NCBI GenBank assembly: GCA_039111475.1
Contig: JBCCIP010000016.1
Location: 1 to 64,000 of the forward strand
Direction of reading: 5' to 3'
DNA length: 64,000 nt
Source: JAUIET01 sp039111475
GTDB taxonomy: Bacteria; Pseudomonadota; Gammaproteobacteria; Pseudomonadales; JAUIET01
Part shown: in pieces, positions 33,659-43,066 of the stretch
How the letters are laid out: the number at the start of each line of letters is the position of its first letter
Numbering within the stretch: the first letter of the stretch is position 1
Translations under genes and position numbers: made by a program
Notes under the pieces: generated by a model
The model's database searches: none
Told to the model about the DNA's origin: nothing
What the model saw: the letters and a program-made list of their open reading frames with translations, nothing else

Positions 33659-35092
33659 CTATTCAACTTTATCAATAGTGTTAAACCAAGCCAATTTTTC
33701 GTGTAATTGCACCACTGAGCCGATGATTATCACTGCGGGTGATCGAATATTGTGCTCTTCCAACGCTCTAGGCAGCATTTCCAGCGACGCAACTACTACC
33801 CGTTGCGCAGGTATGGAGCCACTCTCCACAATTGCAGTGGGTGTACAGGCAGATCGCCCATGCGCTATCAATTGCTGACTGATAGTTGATGCAGCGTGCA
33901 GCCCCATGTAGAAAACCAGCGTTTGCTGTTCGTCTAACAGCTCAGACCAGGACAATTCCAGTTGCCCTTGCTTCAAATGCCCTGTAATGAAGCGCACTGA
34001 CTGAGCGTGATCCCGGTGTGTGAGAGGAATACCGGAGTAGCTCGCGCAGGCCGCCGCAGCAGTGATACCGGGCACCACTTGAAAATCAACTCCATTAGCT
34101 GCGAGATGTTCTATCTCTTCACCACCTCTGCCAAAAATAAACGGGTCTCCGCCCTTAAGGCGCAGCACTCTTTTGCCTTCCAGTGCATATTGCAACAACA
34201 GTTCATTTATTTCAGCTTGCGGCGTTGAGTGATTAGCCCGCTCCTTACCAACATAAATTCTCTGCGCATCGCGACGAACCAACTCCATGATGTCATCAGC
34301 AACCAGGCGATCGTAGAACACCACGTCGGCTTGTTGCATCAACCTGAGCGCTCTCAAGGTTAATAGCTCTGGATCACCCGGTCCCGCTCCTACAAGGTAA
34401 ACCTCACCTGTTTTCGAAAAATCCTGTGTGGCCAGCTCGGTTTCAATAATGTGACGGGCCGTTTGCAGGTTGCCTGAGAACACCTGTTCGGCAGCTGGTC
34501 CGTCAAGCGTATTCTCCCAAAACCTCCGTCTGGAAACGGCATCTGTCAATCGGCTCTTAACCCGATCACGATACTCACCAGCGAGATCGACAAGAGCACC
34601 GTATTGACTCGGCAATAGTGCCTCAATACGAGACCTTAGTTGTCTTGCCAGAACGGGCGCCTTGCCATCGGTAGAAATAGCGACAGACAGAGAACCACGT
34701 TCTACTATGGCGGGGAATGTAAACGTACAAAGCTCAGGCTTGTCGACCACGTTGACGGGGATCCGGTTCTTGACACAGATAGCTGAGAGTTTTCGTTGCA
34801 TCGCATGCCCTACGCCTTCACACGCGATTACGCACAAATGGGCGTTTACGAGACGTTTTTCAAGAAGTTCAACAGGTGATTTTTGCTCTTGAGACCAGTT
34901 AACTGCGCGCCCCTGGGATGCGGCAACAAGCTCTGCCAGCTCGGGATTGCTAGCGTTAAAATCATTACACGCTAGCACGCACAATTTTGCATTGGCCTTG
35001 GCCAGCAGGCGTGCTTTCCGCGTTGCGGATTCTCCACCGCCTATAAGCACACACCAACCGCCATCAACATTGAGATTGACTGGCAGCAACAC
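33659..35092 (-). CDS. cysG: Siroheme synthase (trifunctional)
   Basis: The 477-residue protein makes siroheme for sulfite and nitrite reductases. The N-terminal half (VLIGGGESATRKARLL near residue 16 and SVAISTDGKAPVLARQLR near 125) is the NAD-dependent dehydrogenase and ferrochelatase domain. The C-terminal half from about residue 228 (VYLVGAGPGDPELLTLRAL, RLKGGDPFIFGRGGEE) is the SAM-dependent uroporphyrinogen III methyltransferase. The start is GTG with GGAG eleven bases upstream. It begins five bases after serS, as in Pseudomonas, so the two are cotranscribed. Confidence 0.95.
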   Translation of the reverse strand: MLLPVNLNVDGGWCVLIGGGESATRKARLLAKANAKLCVLACNDFNASNPELAELVAASQGRAVNWSQEQKSPVELLEKRLVNAHLCVIACEGVGHAMQRKLSAICVKNRIPVNVVDKPELCTFTFPAIVERGSLSVAISTDGKAPVLARQLRSRIEALLPSQYGALVDLAGEYRDRVKSRLTDAVSRRRFWENTLDGPAAEQVFSGNLQTARHIIETELATQDFSKTGEVYLVGAGPGDPELLTLRALRLMQQADVVFYDRLVADDIMELVRRDAQRIYVGKERANHSTPQAEINELLLQYALEGKRVLRLKGGDPFIFGRGGEEIEHLAANGVDFQVVPGITAAAACASYSGIPLTHRDHAQSVRFITGHLKQGQLELSWSELLDEQQTLVFYMGLHAASTISQQLIAHGRSACTPTAIVESGSIPAQRVVVASLEMLPRALEEHNIRSPAVIIIGSVVQLHEKLAWFNTIDKVE

Positions 35093-35097
35093 GGTGT

Positions 35098-36414
35098 TTA
35101 TTTCTCCAAAATGTGAGTCTTGCCGCCAATATAGTTGTGCAACGCAACCGGCAGTTCAATAGACCCATCCTCGCGCTGATAATTCTCCAGAACAGCAACC
35201 AGCGTGCGGCCAATGGCCAGGCCAGAACCGTTCAAAGTATGTAACAATTCAGGCTTACCTGTTTGAGGATTACGCCAACGCGCATTCATGCGTCTCGCTT
35301 GATAATCCACGTAATTGCTACAGGAAGATATTTCCCGATAGGCGTTCTGGCCCGGCAACCAGACTTCCAGGTCGTAAGTTTTATGTGAACCGAAACCAAG
35401 GTCGCCAGTACACAATATAACTTTGCGATACGGTAATTCCAACTGTTGCAAAATTGCTTCCGCATGCGATGTCAGCTCTTCGTGGGCTGCCGCTGAATCG
35501 CCGGGTGGTACCAATTGCACCAGCTCTACTTTTTCGAATTGATGCTGGCGAATCATGCCGCGAGTGTCTCTGCCGTAGCTTCCTGCTTCGCTGCGAAAGC
35601 AAGGGCTGTGACAAACAAATTTGACAGGAAGCTCACCGAGATGCGGTGTGTCTCTGTCTGAAATAATATCATCGCGCGCGATGTTGGTTACCGGCACCTC
35701 TGCGGTTGGTATCAAGTAATAATGCTCATCGTTACTTATTGGCACTGAGAAGCTGTCTTCCGCAAACTTCGGTAATTGCCCCGTACCAGTCATCGAAGCC
35801 GTGTTCACCATGAACGGAACGTGAACTTCCTGATAACCGTGCTGCTCGACGTGAGTATCCAGCATAAACTGTATCAACGCCCTATGCAGTCTGGCAATGT
35901 CCCGTCGCATGACCGCGAACCGACTTCCCGTTATTTTCGCCGCTAATTCAAAATCCAGTAATCGTTGCTGACCACCGAGATCGACATGGTCCTTAGGCGT
36001 GAAGTCGAACGGTGTGGGTTCTCCCCACCTATGGATTTCTACGTTGGCTGATTCATCTTTGCCGTCGGGCACTTCTTCCGCTGCAATATTTGGCAAAGAC
36101 ATGAGCAGCGCATTCAGCTTACCCCTTATGCCAGCCTGCTCACTTTTCACTAGATCTAACTGTGCGTCTACTTCTTGATGTTCACCAGCCAACTGTGCCT
36201 TGGCGGTATCAATTTCTACGCCCGACTTGATCAGCTCACCAACTTTTTTCGAGGCCGCGTTACGCTGCGCCTGCAATTCTTGCAGCCGCACATCAAGCGA
36301 CTTGCGGCTGGCTTCAAGCGTTTGAAAGCTCTCAGTATCAAAATGAACGCCACGACGCCGTAGTTGGCTCGCAACGAGTTCTGCGTCTTTGCGCAAAAGC
36401 TTTTCGTCTAACAT
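35098..36414 (-). CDS. serS: Seryl-tRNA synthetase
   Basis: The 438-residue class II synthetase charges tRNA-Ser (and the selenocysteine tRNA where present). It has the N-terminal long coiled-coil tRNA-binding arm (residues about 25-100) and the catalytic core with motif 2 FVCHSPCFRSEAGSYGRDTRG and motif 3 LNGSGLAIGRTLVAVLENYQ. AGGA lies seven bases before the ATG. Length and motifs are normal. Confidence 0.96.
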   Translation of the reverse strand: MLDEKLLRKDAELVASQLRRRGVHFDTESFQTLEASRKSLDVRLQELQAQRNAASKKVGELIKSGVEIDTAKAQLAGEHQEVDAQLDLVKSEQAGIRGKLNALLMSLPNIAAEEVPDGKDESANVEIHRWGEPTPFDFTPKDHVDLGGQQRLLDFELAAKITGSRFAVMRRDIARLHRALIQFMLDTHVEQHGYQEVHVPFMVNTASMTGTGQLPKFAEDSFSVPISNDEHYYLIPTAEVPVTNIARDDIISDRDTPHLGELPVKFVCHSPCFRSEAGSYGRDTRGMIRQHQFEKVELVQLVPPGDSAAAHEELTSHAEAILQQLELPYRKVILCTGDLGFGSHKTYDLEVWLPGQNAYREISSCSNYVDYQARRMNARWRNPQTGKPELLHTLNGSGLAIGRTLVAVLENYQREDGSIELPVALHNYIGGKTHILEK

Positions 36415-36453
36415 TGAATATCCTAGGTTTCAAACCGGCGAGTTTCTTACCAG

Positions 36454-36834
36454 CTAAATCAAACGAGTAATTTGCATCGCCAACATACACATGCCGATGC
36501 AAACCACAACACTCACTATTATATATCCAATCGCCAGCGCATAGTGTCCAGCTTGCAACAAGTGTATCGAATCCAGTGAAAACGTGGAGAACGTAGTAAA
36601 CGCTGCCAAGAACCCTATCATCATCAAAGACTGCAATTGAGGGTTGAAACTGCCTTTCTCAACAACTAAAACGTAGAACACGCCAATCACCGTGGAACCG
36701 ATAATATTGACCATCAACGTCGATGCAGGCACCCCAAAAACCTGGTGCTCAATGCGCGCCTGAATGTCGTTTGCAAGTAGGAAGCGCGCCACTGCGCCCA
36801 GAGCGCCGCCAATTGCTACCCATAGAACAGTCAA
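36454..36834 (-). CDS. crcB: Fluoride efflux channel CrcB
   Basis: The 126-residue protein has four membrane segments and the family motifs GGALGAVARFLLAND at residues 9-23, TLMVNIIGS near 39-47 and GFLAAFTTFSTFSLD near 74-88. It exports fluoride passively as a dimer (Fluc type). Its ATG overlaps the rarA stop by four bases, so there is no room for its own fluoride riboswitch and expression must come from the upstream genes. Confidence 0.94.
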   Translation of the reverse strand: MTVLWVAIGGALGAVARFLLANDIQARIEHQVFGVPASTLMVNIIGSTVIGVFYVLVVEKGSFNPQLQSLMMIGFLAAFTTFSTFSLDSIHLLQAGHYALAIGYIIVSVVVCIGMCMLAMQITRLI

Positions 36835-38180
36835 GAGTTGTCTCTTCTTTCTTCATAACGTTGAACTGCGCTGTTTCGATCAAGATGGGAAAGATGGGCC
36901 AGCTTTGCTTTTATTTTTTGCTCCAGCCCGCGGTCACTGGGTCGATAATAGTGCGCATCTTTGACAGCCTCGGGTAAATAGTTTTCACCAGCGGCGTAAG
37001 CTTCTGGTTCATCGTGCGGGTAGCGATATTCTTCGCCATAGCCAAGCTTCTTATGCAGGCTGGTTGGCGCATTGCGCAGATGCTCTGGCACTTCAAATGC
37101 GCGCTGCTGCAAAATGTCACTAGCGCAGGCTTTGTAAGCCATATACACCGCGTTACTTTTGGGTGCACAGGCCATGTACAACAAAGCTTGAGCGATTGCC
37201 AGCTCCCCTTCAGGGCTTCCCAGGCGTTCAAAGGTTTGCCATGCGTCTAAAGCCAGACCCAGAGCTCTAGGGTCGGCATTCCCTATGTCTTCGCTGGCCA
37301 TTCGTAACATTCTTCTAGCAATGTATAAAGGGTCGCAGCCACCGTCGATCATGCGGCTGAACCAATACAAGGTCGCGTCTGGAGCACTTCCACGAACGGC
37401 CTTGTGCAAGGCCGAAATCTGCTCGTAAAATACGTCGCCGCTCTTATCAAACTTTCGCCAGCTGTCCTGCAGTACAGTATCCAGAGTTGAACTAGAAATA
37501 GTTTTCTCACCATTCTCTGAGCTTTCACTAAGCTGCATGGCCAGCTCCAGCACGTTTAACAATCGCCTAGCATCCCCATCAGCAGATTCAGCGAGCCGTT
37601 GCTTGATGGCATCATCGATGAGAAATGCATTCGCATCTTGCTGCAGACCGCGGTCTATCAATTTTTCAAGATCGGCGGTTTCCAACGGCTTCAATACATA
37701 TAGCCGGCAGCGCGACAACAGCGCATTGTTCAATTCAAATGATGGGTTTTCCGTTGTAGCGCCTATAAACGTTACCGTGCCATCCTCAACGAAGGGTAAA
37801 AAAGCATCTTGCTGTGCCTTGTTAAAACGATGCACTTCATCAACAAACAAGATAGTAGCTTGCTGGTTTACTTGCTGCCGCTGTTGCGCGCGTTCCACTG
37901 CTGCGCGTATATCTTTGACACCCGACAGCACCGCAGACAAATGTTCCAAAGCCGCTGCGCTGGAGTTCGCAATTAAATGGGCCAGCGTGGTTTTGCCCAC
38001 GCCTGGAGGCCCCCAAAACAACATGGAATGTAATTGCTGCGACTCTATAGCAACGCGCAGTGGCTTTCCGGACCCGAAAATATGGGCTTGTCCAACAAAG
38101 TCACTCAGAGTGTTTGGCCGCAGCGCTGAAGCCAATGGCTCCTGCAAAGTCGAAGAATTAACCACCGGCGTCGATAACAT
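36831..38180 (-). CDS. rarA: Replication-associated recombination protein A (AAA ATPase)
   Basis: From the ATG at 38180 the protein has 449 residues; an earlier ATG at 38258 would add 26 atypical residues inside lolA. It is a RarA/MgsA clamp-loader-like ATPase acting at stalled replication forks: Walker A FWGPPGVGKTTLAHLIA, Walker B ILFVDEVHRFNKAQQD, sensor GATTENPSFELN and the C-terminal tetramerisation region GSAPDATLYWFSRMIDGG. It overlaps lolA by 23 bases and crcB by 4. Confidence 0.94.
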   Translation of the reverse strand: MLSTPVVNSSTLQEPLASALRPNTLSDFVGQAHIFGSGKPLRVAIESQQLHSMLFWGPPGVGKTTLAHLIANSSAAALEHLSAVLSGVKDIRAAVERAQQRQQVNQQATILFVDEVHRFNKAQQDAFLPFVEDGTVTFIGATTENPSFELNNALLSRCRLYVLKPLETADLEKLIDRGLQQDANAFLIDDAIKQRLAESADGDARRLLNVLELAMQLSESSENGEKTISSSTLDTVLQDSWRKFDKSGDVFYEQISALHKAVRGSAPDATLYWFSRMIDGGCDPLYIARRMLRMASEDIGNADPRALGLALDAWQTFERLGSPEGELAIAQALLYMACAPKSNAVYMAYKACASDILQQRAFEVPEHLRNAPTSLHKKLGYGEEYRYPHDEPEAYAAGENYLPEAVKDAHYYRPSDRGLEQKIKAKLAHLSHLDRNSAVQRYEERRDNS

Positions 38181-38841
38181 CAACGCCGTCGGGCACGACG
38201 AACTCGAATAAACTGTCGTCAAATGTCTCCGTGCCCTGTGGGCTGGAAAGCGTGACATCTGTTACTTGGCCTAACGCATCAACAATCTTCATATGACTGA
38301 GTACTGATAGAGCGCTAAACCGTAAGCTGAGGGAATCAAACGGGCCACCTTCGATCTTAGGCGTAAGCTGATAAAGCTGTACATTGTTGTCCAACAAGGA
38401 AAGCTCAACGACAAACTGAGCGTCGATTGCTGCGCTATCGCCGCCCAGTATCAAGGCCGGCGCATGGCTGAAATCGCCATTTACACGACCGCGACTTACC
38501 TGGCTTAGATCAATATCGTGATGCCAAACAGTCTGCCCGTCGCTGACGGTAACTGACTGAAAAGGTTCTAGGCTTTGCCAGTACAGGAGTTGTGGGCGCT
38601 GTACTTGTAATACGCCACTACTTTCCTGCAATACATTACCGTCTTCGTCCTTTAGCCGTTGTTGGAAATCGGCCCGGTAGTTATTCAAACCTGTAAGATG
38701 TTGTTGCAGGTTTTCTACCGCGCTTAGCGTCTGTTCAGCAGCGAGCAGCGTAGGCAGGAGGCCTAACAGCAATATACACGCATGAATTGCTTTTGCTTTA
38801 GTCTCTAGGTGGCGCCGCCGCAAGTACTTCTCGATTTCCAT
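38158..38841 (-). CDS. lolA: Outer membrane lipoprotein carrier protein
   Basis: The 227-residue protein has a signal peptide (IHACILLLGLLPTLLAAEQ) preceded by a somewhat long basic N-terminus. The mature part shows LQQHLTGLNNYRADFQQRLKDEDGNVLQESSGVLQVQRPQLLYWQS, typical of LolA, which ferries lipoproteins from the LolCDE complex to LolB. GGGA precedes the ATG, supporting a start inside the ftsK 3' end and a 44-base overlap. It also overlaps rarA. Confidence 0.93.
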   Translation of the reverse strand: MEIEKYLRRRHLETKAKAIHACILLLGLLPTLLAAEQTLSAVENLQQHLTGLNNYRADFQQRLKDEDGNVLQESSGVLQVQRPQLLYWQSLEPFQSVTVSDGQTVWHHDIDLSQVSRGRVNGDFSHAPALILGGDSAAIDAQFVVELSLLDNNVQLYQLTPKIEGGPFDSLSLRFSALSVLSHMKIVDALGQVTDVTLSSPQGTETFDDSLFEFVVPDGVDVIDAGG

Positions 38842-41095
38842 TACTTCCCATCTCAGTCACTACGCCGGCCAGCTCCATTGCTTCAACCATGCGTGCAGCG
38901 CGATTGTAACCAATCCGAAGCTTGCGTTGAACCGAGGAAATAGATGCTTTGCGAGTTTCAGTCACAAACGCAACGGCTTCATCATACAATGGGTCTGACT
39001 CTTCATCGTTGTCGTTAGTTCCCCCCATTCCTGGCACCATATCGCCACTTGAGGCGCCGTCATCGAGAAGCCCTTCGATAAAATTCGGTTTGCCACGTTT
39101 TTTCCAATCCTCGACGACCCGATGAACCTCCTCATCGGCAACAAAAGCGCCGTGCACTCGCACGGGCATCCCGCTTCCTGGCGGCAAATACAACATATCG
39201 CCGTGACCCAATAGCTGCTCACCGCCGCCCTGATCAAGAATGGTTCTCGAATCAACCTTGCTGGATACCTGAAACGCAATACGGGTAGGTACATTCGCTT
39301 TGATCAGGCCTGTAATTACGTCGACTGAAGGTCTTTGTGTAGCCAGGATTAGATGGATGCCAGCCGCTCTGGCCTTTTGTGCAATTCTGGCAATCAGTTG
39401 TTCTACTTTTTTGCCAACAATCATCATCATGTCAGCGAATTCGTCAATAACAACCACGATCATCGGCAACCGCTCTAACTCAGGTGCTTGCGTATCATTT
39501 TCCAGTAGCTCATTGGCAACCCATAAGGGGTCTGTTAGTGGCTGCCCCGTGCTGATGGCGTCATCAATTTTCTTGTTGTAGCCTGCTACATTGCGCACGC
39601 CAAGTGCCGCCATTAGTTTGTAGCGCCTCTCCATCTCCGCTACGCACCAACGCAATCCATTGGCAGCATCTTTCATATCAGTGATGACGGGTGTCAACAA
39701 ATGCGGAATGCCATCATAAACAGACAGTTCTAACATTTTTGGGTCAACCAGCAACAGGCGTACCTCGTCCGGGCCGGCCTTGTATAACAGGCTTAACAAC
39801 ATTGCATTCACGCCAACAGACTTTCCGGAACCGGTAGTACCGGCGACCAGTAAGTGTGGCATTTTCGCTAGATCGGCCACTACTGGCTCACCGGAAATGT
39901 CGTGCCCAAGCGCTATAGTTATAGGCGATTTCGACTTCTCATACGCTCTTGAAGAAAGCACATCACGCAAAAAAACCACTTCCCTATCTTCATTGGGTAT
40001 CTCGATTCCAACAACCGATTTACCTGGGATCACTTCAACCACACGAACGCTGATCACTGCCAGGGATCGAGCGAGATCTCTGGCTAAGTTAGTAATGCGG
40101 CTGGCCTTGGTACCCGCCGCCGGCTGAATCTCAAAACGTGTAATGACTGGCCCTGGATAGACGGCCGTCACTTCAGCCTCAATACCAAAGTCCGCTAGCT
40201 TAATCTCCAGCAAACGCGACAGCGCTTCCAACGCTTCCTTTGAAAAACCTTTTCTGTCTGAAAGCTGCGCCTCATCCAGTAAACCCAGTCCTGGCAAATC
40301 GCCGCTTGCATCAGTATCGAACAAACGCCCCTGTTTCTCTTTCTGAACGCGTTCGCTGGGTGCTGGCTTCGCCGGTAGCGGGGCAATTGTTGGTGCTGGC
40401 TTGAGCTTGCGCTTTTCCATGTGAACTTCAACGTTTTCCCTTCTCTTTTCAGCTACCTCCTTGAGTTGTCGCTTGTCATGCCACTGATCAATCCGATGTT
40501 GCGCGTAGCCCCAGAATTGACTGGTTTTGTTCATAGTAAAGGAACCAAGTTGGTCCATCAGCTTTAGCCAGGAAATATCAGTGAAAATAGTCAAGCCAAA
40601 CAGCCCGATCGCCAGCATAATCAGTCGACTGCCCAGTAAGTTAAACGCTCCCAAAGACACGTCTGCCAGTTCTTTACCAAACACACCGCCCTGTCCGAAC
40701 GGCAACACGCTAAACGCTTGAATATTCAAAGCTACCAGGCAGGTGGCGCTCACCATAACAAGTGTGAAACCAATCACCCTAATAACCAACGTCACCCATT
40801 CAAATTCGTATTCAGGGTCACGGTCTTGAAAAATCAGCCAGCCACGCAAAAACAACATCAGTGGAAATAAATAAGCCATCACACCGAACAAGGAAAACAG
40901 TACGTCGGCAAACCAGGCACCACTGGCACCCATGGCATTGCGAGCAGCCCCAGGGCCGCCTGTACGCGACCATCCAGGATCGGCGGGGTCAAAGGTAAGC
41001 AGCGCTGAGAGCAGGTAGACACCAACGGCTAACAAGCCAATAAAAATACCTTCACGTACCCAGTGCCTAGCAACACCGGTATCTGTCTTCATCAT
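38798..41095 (-). CDS. ftsK: DNA translocase FtsK
   Basis: The 765-residue protein couples chromosome segregation with cell division. It has four N-terminal membrane segments (within residues 15-180), a short basic linker of about 80 residues, and the motor with Walker A VAGTTGSGKSVGVNAML and Walker B IVVVIDEFADMM. The C-terminal winged-helix gamma domain (DPLYDEAVAFVTETRKASISSVQRKL) reads KOPS DNA motifs. The linker is much shorter than in E. coli. The 103-base gap to the divergent aat gene shows no clear LexA-type site. Confidence 0.96.
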   Translation of the reverse strand: MMKTDTGVARHWVREGIFIGLLAVGVYLLSALLTFDPADPGWSRTGGPGAARNAMGASGAWFADVLFSLFGVMAYLFPLMLFLRGWLIFQDRDPEYEFEWVTLVIRVIGFTLVMVSATCLVALNIQAFSVLPFGQGGVFGKELADVSLGAFNLLGSRLIMLAIGLFGLTIFTDISWLKLMDQLGSFTMNKTSQFWGYAQHRIDQWHDKRQLKEVAEKRRENVEVHMEKRKLKPAPTIAPLPAKPAPSERVQKEKQGRLFDTDASGDLPGLGLLDEAQLSDRKGFSKEALEALSRLLEIKLADFGIEAEVTAVYPGPVITRFEIQPAAGTKASRITNLARDLARSLAVISVRVVEVIPGKSVVGIEIPNEDREVVFLRDVLSSRAYEKSKSPITIALGHDISGEPVVADLAKMPHLLVAGTTGSGKSVGVNAMLLSLLYKAGPDEVRLLLVDPKMLELSVYDGIPHLLTPVITDMKDAANGLRWCVAEMERRYKLMAALGVRNVAGYNKKIDDAISTGQPLTDPLWVANELLENDTQAPELERLPMIVVVIDEFADMMMIVGKKVEQLIARIAQKARAAGIHLILATQRPSVDVITGLIKANVPTRIAFQVSSKVDSRTILDQGGGEQLLGHGDMLYLPPGSGMPVRVHGAFVADEEVHRVVEDWKKRGKPNFIEGLLDDGASSGDMVPGMGGTNDNDEESDPLYDEAVAFVTETRKASISSVQRKLRIGYNRAARMVEAMELAGVVTEMGSNGNREVLAAAPPRD

Positions 41096-41198
41096 GGCTT
41101 GATTAAGTCTGCTATATTGTCTCGTGGACCACTGAGCTTACCACCCGCGAAAGCATTGCTTCAGCCAATAATTCACGTCCAGACCTTGTCGTTGTGCC

Positions 41199-41912
41199 AT
41201 GAAATCGCCTATGGAAATTCCCTGGTTAGATACCGATCAATTTGGCTTCCCGAACCTTGAAAACGCACTTGAAGAGCCCAATGGTTTGCTTGCTGTTGGC
41301 GGTGATTTGAGCAGCCAACGCCTTATGAACGCATACCGGGCCGGGATATTCCCATGGTATGAAGAGGGACAACCGTTGTTGTGGTGGTCGCCCAACCCTC
41401 GCTGCGTACTTTTTCCCTCCCGAGTGCATATTTCTCGCAGCTTGAGAAAGCTACTGCGCGCAAATAACTTTGACATACGTTGTGACACCGCCTTCTCCGC
41501 GGTAATTGATCTATGCTCTGCACCGCGCTCAAACACCGATGTCACCTGGATAACCCCGGCCATGAAAGCAGCCTACACCAAGCTGCACGAACAAGGTGTT
41601 GCTCACAGCATTGAAGTTTGGCAGAACGACCAATTGCAAGGAGGCCTGTATGGCCTGGCAATTGGTCGCGTATTTTTTGGTGAGTCAATGTTCTCAACGG
41701 TGGCCAATGCATCCAAACTTGCGCTGGTCAGCTTGTGCGGGCAATTGGAGCAATGGGATTACCAGTTGATTGATTGTCAGGTAGAAAATCCTCACTTGAT
41801 GTCAATGGGCGCCGAAATGCTGCCGAGACGACAATTTGCCGAATATCTTGCTCGCTTCTCGACCGGTGGTGGCCAAGAAGAGCCTTGGCGGATATCATGG
41901 AGCTATAGTTAA
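41199..41912 (+). CDS. aat: Leucyl/phenylalanyl-tRNA-protein transferase
   Basis: The 237-residue protein adds Leu or Phe to N-terminal Lys or Arg of proteins, creating N-degrons for ClpS and ClpAP. Motifs include EEPNGLLAVGGDLS, AYRAGIFPWYEEGQPLLWWSPNPRCVLFP and GLAIGRVFFGESMFS, all typical. An ATG four codons later (41211) is an alternative start. The next gene is the second N-degron transferase. Confidence 0.95.
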   Translation: MKSPMEIPWLDTDQFGFPNLENALEEPNGLLAVGGDLSSQRLMNAYRAGIFPWYEEGQPLLWWSPNPRCVLFPSRVHISRSLRKLLRANNFDIRCDTAFSAVIDLCSAPRSNTDVTWITPAMKAAYTKLHEQGVAHSIEVWQNDQLQGGLYGLAIGRVFFGESMFSTVANASKLALVSLCGQLEQWDYQLIDCQVENPHLMSMGAEMLPRRQFAEYLARFSTGGGQEEPWRISWSYS

Positions 41913-41956
41913 TTGTTTACTCTTTAGCCCAGCGAATTTCGAGAGCAGCTGCTACT

Positions 41957-42664
41957 GTGACTGTACTGTCCAAGCTAAAAATATTTGCAACGTACCCGCA
42001 TGAGTGCAGCTACCTGGACGATCAGGAGGCCACAACCCTATTCGTTGACCCTACCGCCGAAATTGATGACAGCGCCTACGCCAGACTCTCTGAGCTTGGT
42101 TTTAGGCGCAGTGGGACACATTTGTACAGACCACACTGTAAGCAATGCAAAGCCTGTGTGCCCGCCAGGATTCCCGCTGCTCTGTTCGAGCCAAATCGTC
42201 GCCAACGTCGTATCTTGAAAAGGAATGCAGATCTTCAGATAGAGTTTCCCAAGGATATCAGCGACTCTGAGTATTTTGAATTATACGAACGCTATATCTC
42301 TGCCCGCCATCAAGATGGTGATATGTACCCACCCACGCGCGAGCAGTACGACTCATTTCTTAACTGCGAATGGCAGTCGACTCGTTTTGTGGTTTTTCGT
42401 AATGAGTCTAAAGTGATTGCTGTATCCGTTCTGGACGAAATGGAAAATGGCTTGTCGGCTGTGTACACGTTTTTTGATCCTGATGAGACTCGACGCAGCC
42501 TTGGAGCTTACGCGATTCTCTGGCAAATCGAATACTGTCAGCAGCTTCATTTGCCTGCGCTTTATCTGGGTTACTGGATCAAGGAGTGCGCCAAAATGAG
42601 CTACAAGACCGAGTATCGACCGATAGAGTTGTTTGTTAACGATGACTGGGTATTGTTGAATTAA
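41957..42664 (+). CDS. bpt: Aspartate/glutamate leucyltransferase (Bpt)
   Basis: The 235-residue protein belongs to the arginyltransferase-like family; bacterial members transfer Leu to N-terminal Asp or Glu. The cysteine-bearing N-terminus HECSYL, the LYRPHCKQCKACVPARIP motif near residues 55-72 and the C-terminal YLGYWIKECAKMSYKTEYRP are characteristic. The start is GTG. It lies 44 bases after aat and upstream of infA, the same order as in Pseudomonas. Substrate specificity is taken from the family. Confidence 0.94.
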   Translation: MTVLSKLKIFATYPHECSYLDDQEATTLFVDPTAEIDDSAYARLSELGFRRSGTHLYRPHCKQCKACVPARIPAALFEPNRRQRRILKRNADLQIEFPKDISDSEYFELYERYISARHQDGDMYPPTREQYDSFLNCEWQSTRFVVFRNESKVIAVSVLDEMENGLSAVYTFFDPDETRRSLGAYAILWQIEYCQQLHLPALYLGYWIKECAKMSYKTEYRPIELFVNDDWVLLN

Positions 42665-42764
42665 TACCCATTTACCCCATTTCTTTTGCGTATTGGCGTA
42701 ATTTGCGGCAAACTTCGCGCCGCTGTGATCGCTAGATCCAGTAGTAAACCTCAGTAGTAGATTA

Positions 42765-42780
42765 GAGTCTGGACAGACTC
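42765..42780 (+). promoter_or_regulatory. Hairpin in the infA leader
   Basis: GAGTCT and AGACTC flank GGAC, forming a compact stem with a four-base loop (or seven pairs with a two-base loop), eleven bases before the infA ATG where a ribosome binding site would be expected. It could influence infA translation. It could also be the 3' border of the promoter region. Confidence 0.35.
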
Positions 42781-42791
42781 ATAAAGACATT

Positions 42792-43010
42792 ATGGCAAAA
42801 GAAGACAATATAGAAATGGACGGCGAGGTTATTGATACCCTCCCGAACACAACTTTCCGGGTAAAGCTGGAAAACGGTCATGTGGTCACAGCCCACATAT
42901 CCGGAAAAATGCGTAAAAACTATATTCGCATTCTGACGGGCGACAAGGTCAAGGTAGAGATAACGCCGTACGATCTAAGTAAAGGCCGCATCACTTACCG
43001 CGAACGGTAA
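42792..43010 (+). CDS. infA: Translation initiation factor IF-1
   Basis: The 72-residue protein is a single S1-type OB-fold that binds the 30S A site. It starts MAKEDNIEMDGEVIDTLPNT and ends YDLSKGRITYRER, as in nearly all IF-1 proteins. A tight hairpin lies just upstream. It converges with clpA; the 56 bases between hold only the palindrome TTAGCGCTAA. Confidence 0.97.
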   Translation: MAKEDNIEMDGEVIDTLPNTTFRVKLENGHVVTAHISGKMRKNYIRILTGDKVKVEITPYDLSKGRITYRER

Positions 43011-43066
43011 ACTCTGCAGCTTAGCGCTAAACCTACTGCTTGTCGCTAGGCCTTAGTACAGCGGGA

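Noticed and set aside
37537..38211. Open frame of about 220 codons on the plus strand across rarA and lolA
   Set aside because: Ser/Cys-rich shadow composition opposite conserved coding sequence, with no family resemblance.
42665..42791. tRNA-Ser gene near infA, as in E. coli
   Set aside because: No acceptor, anticodon or T-loop pattern is present in the gap; only the short hairpin is seen.
43020..43031. Palindrome TTAGCGCTAA between infA and clpA as a shared terminator
   Set aside because: Too short, without a loop or T tract.
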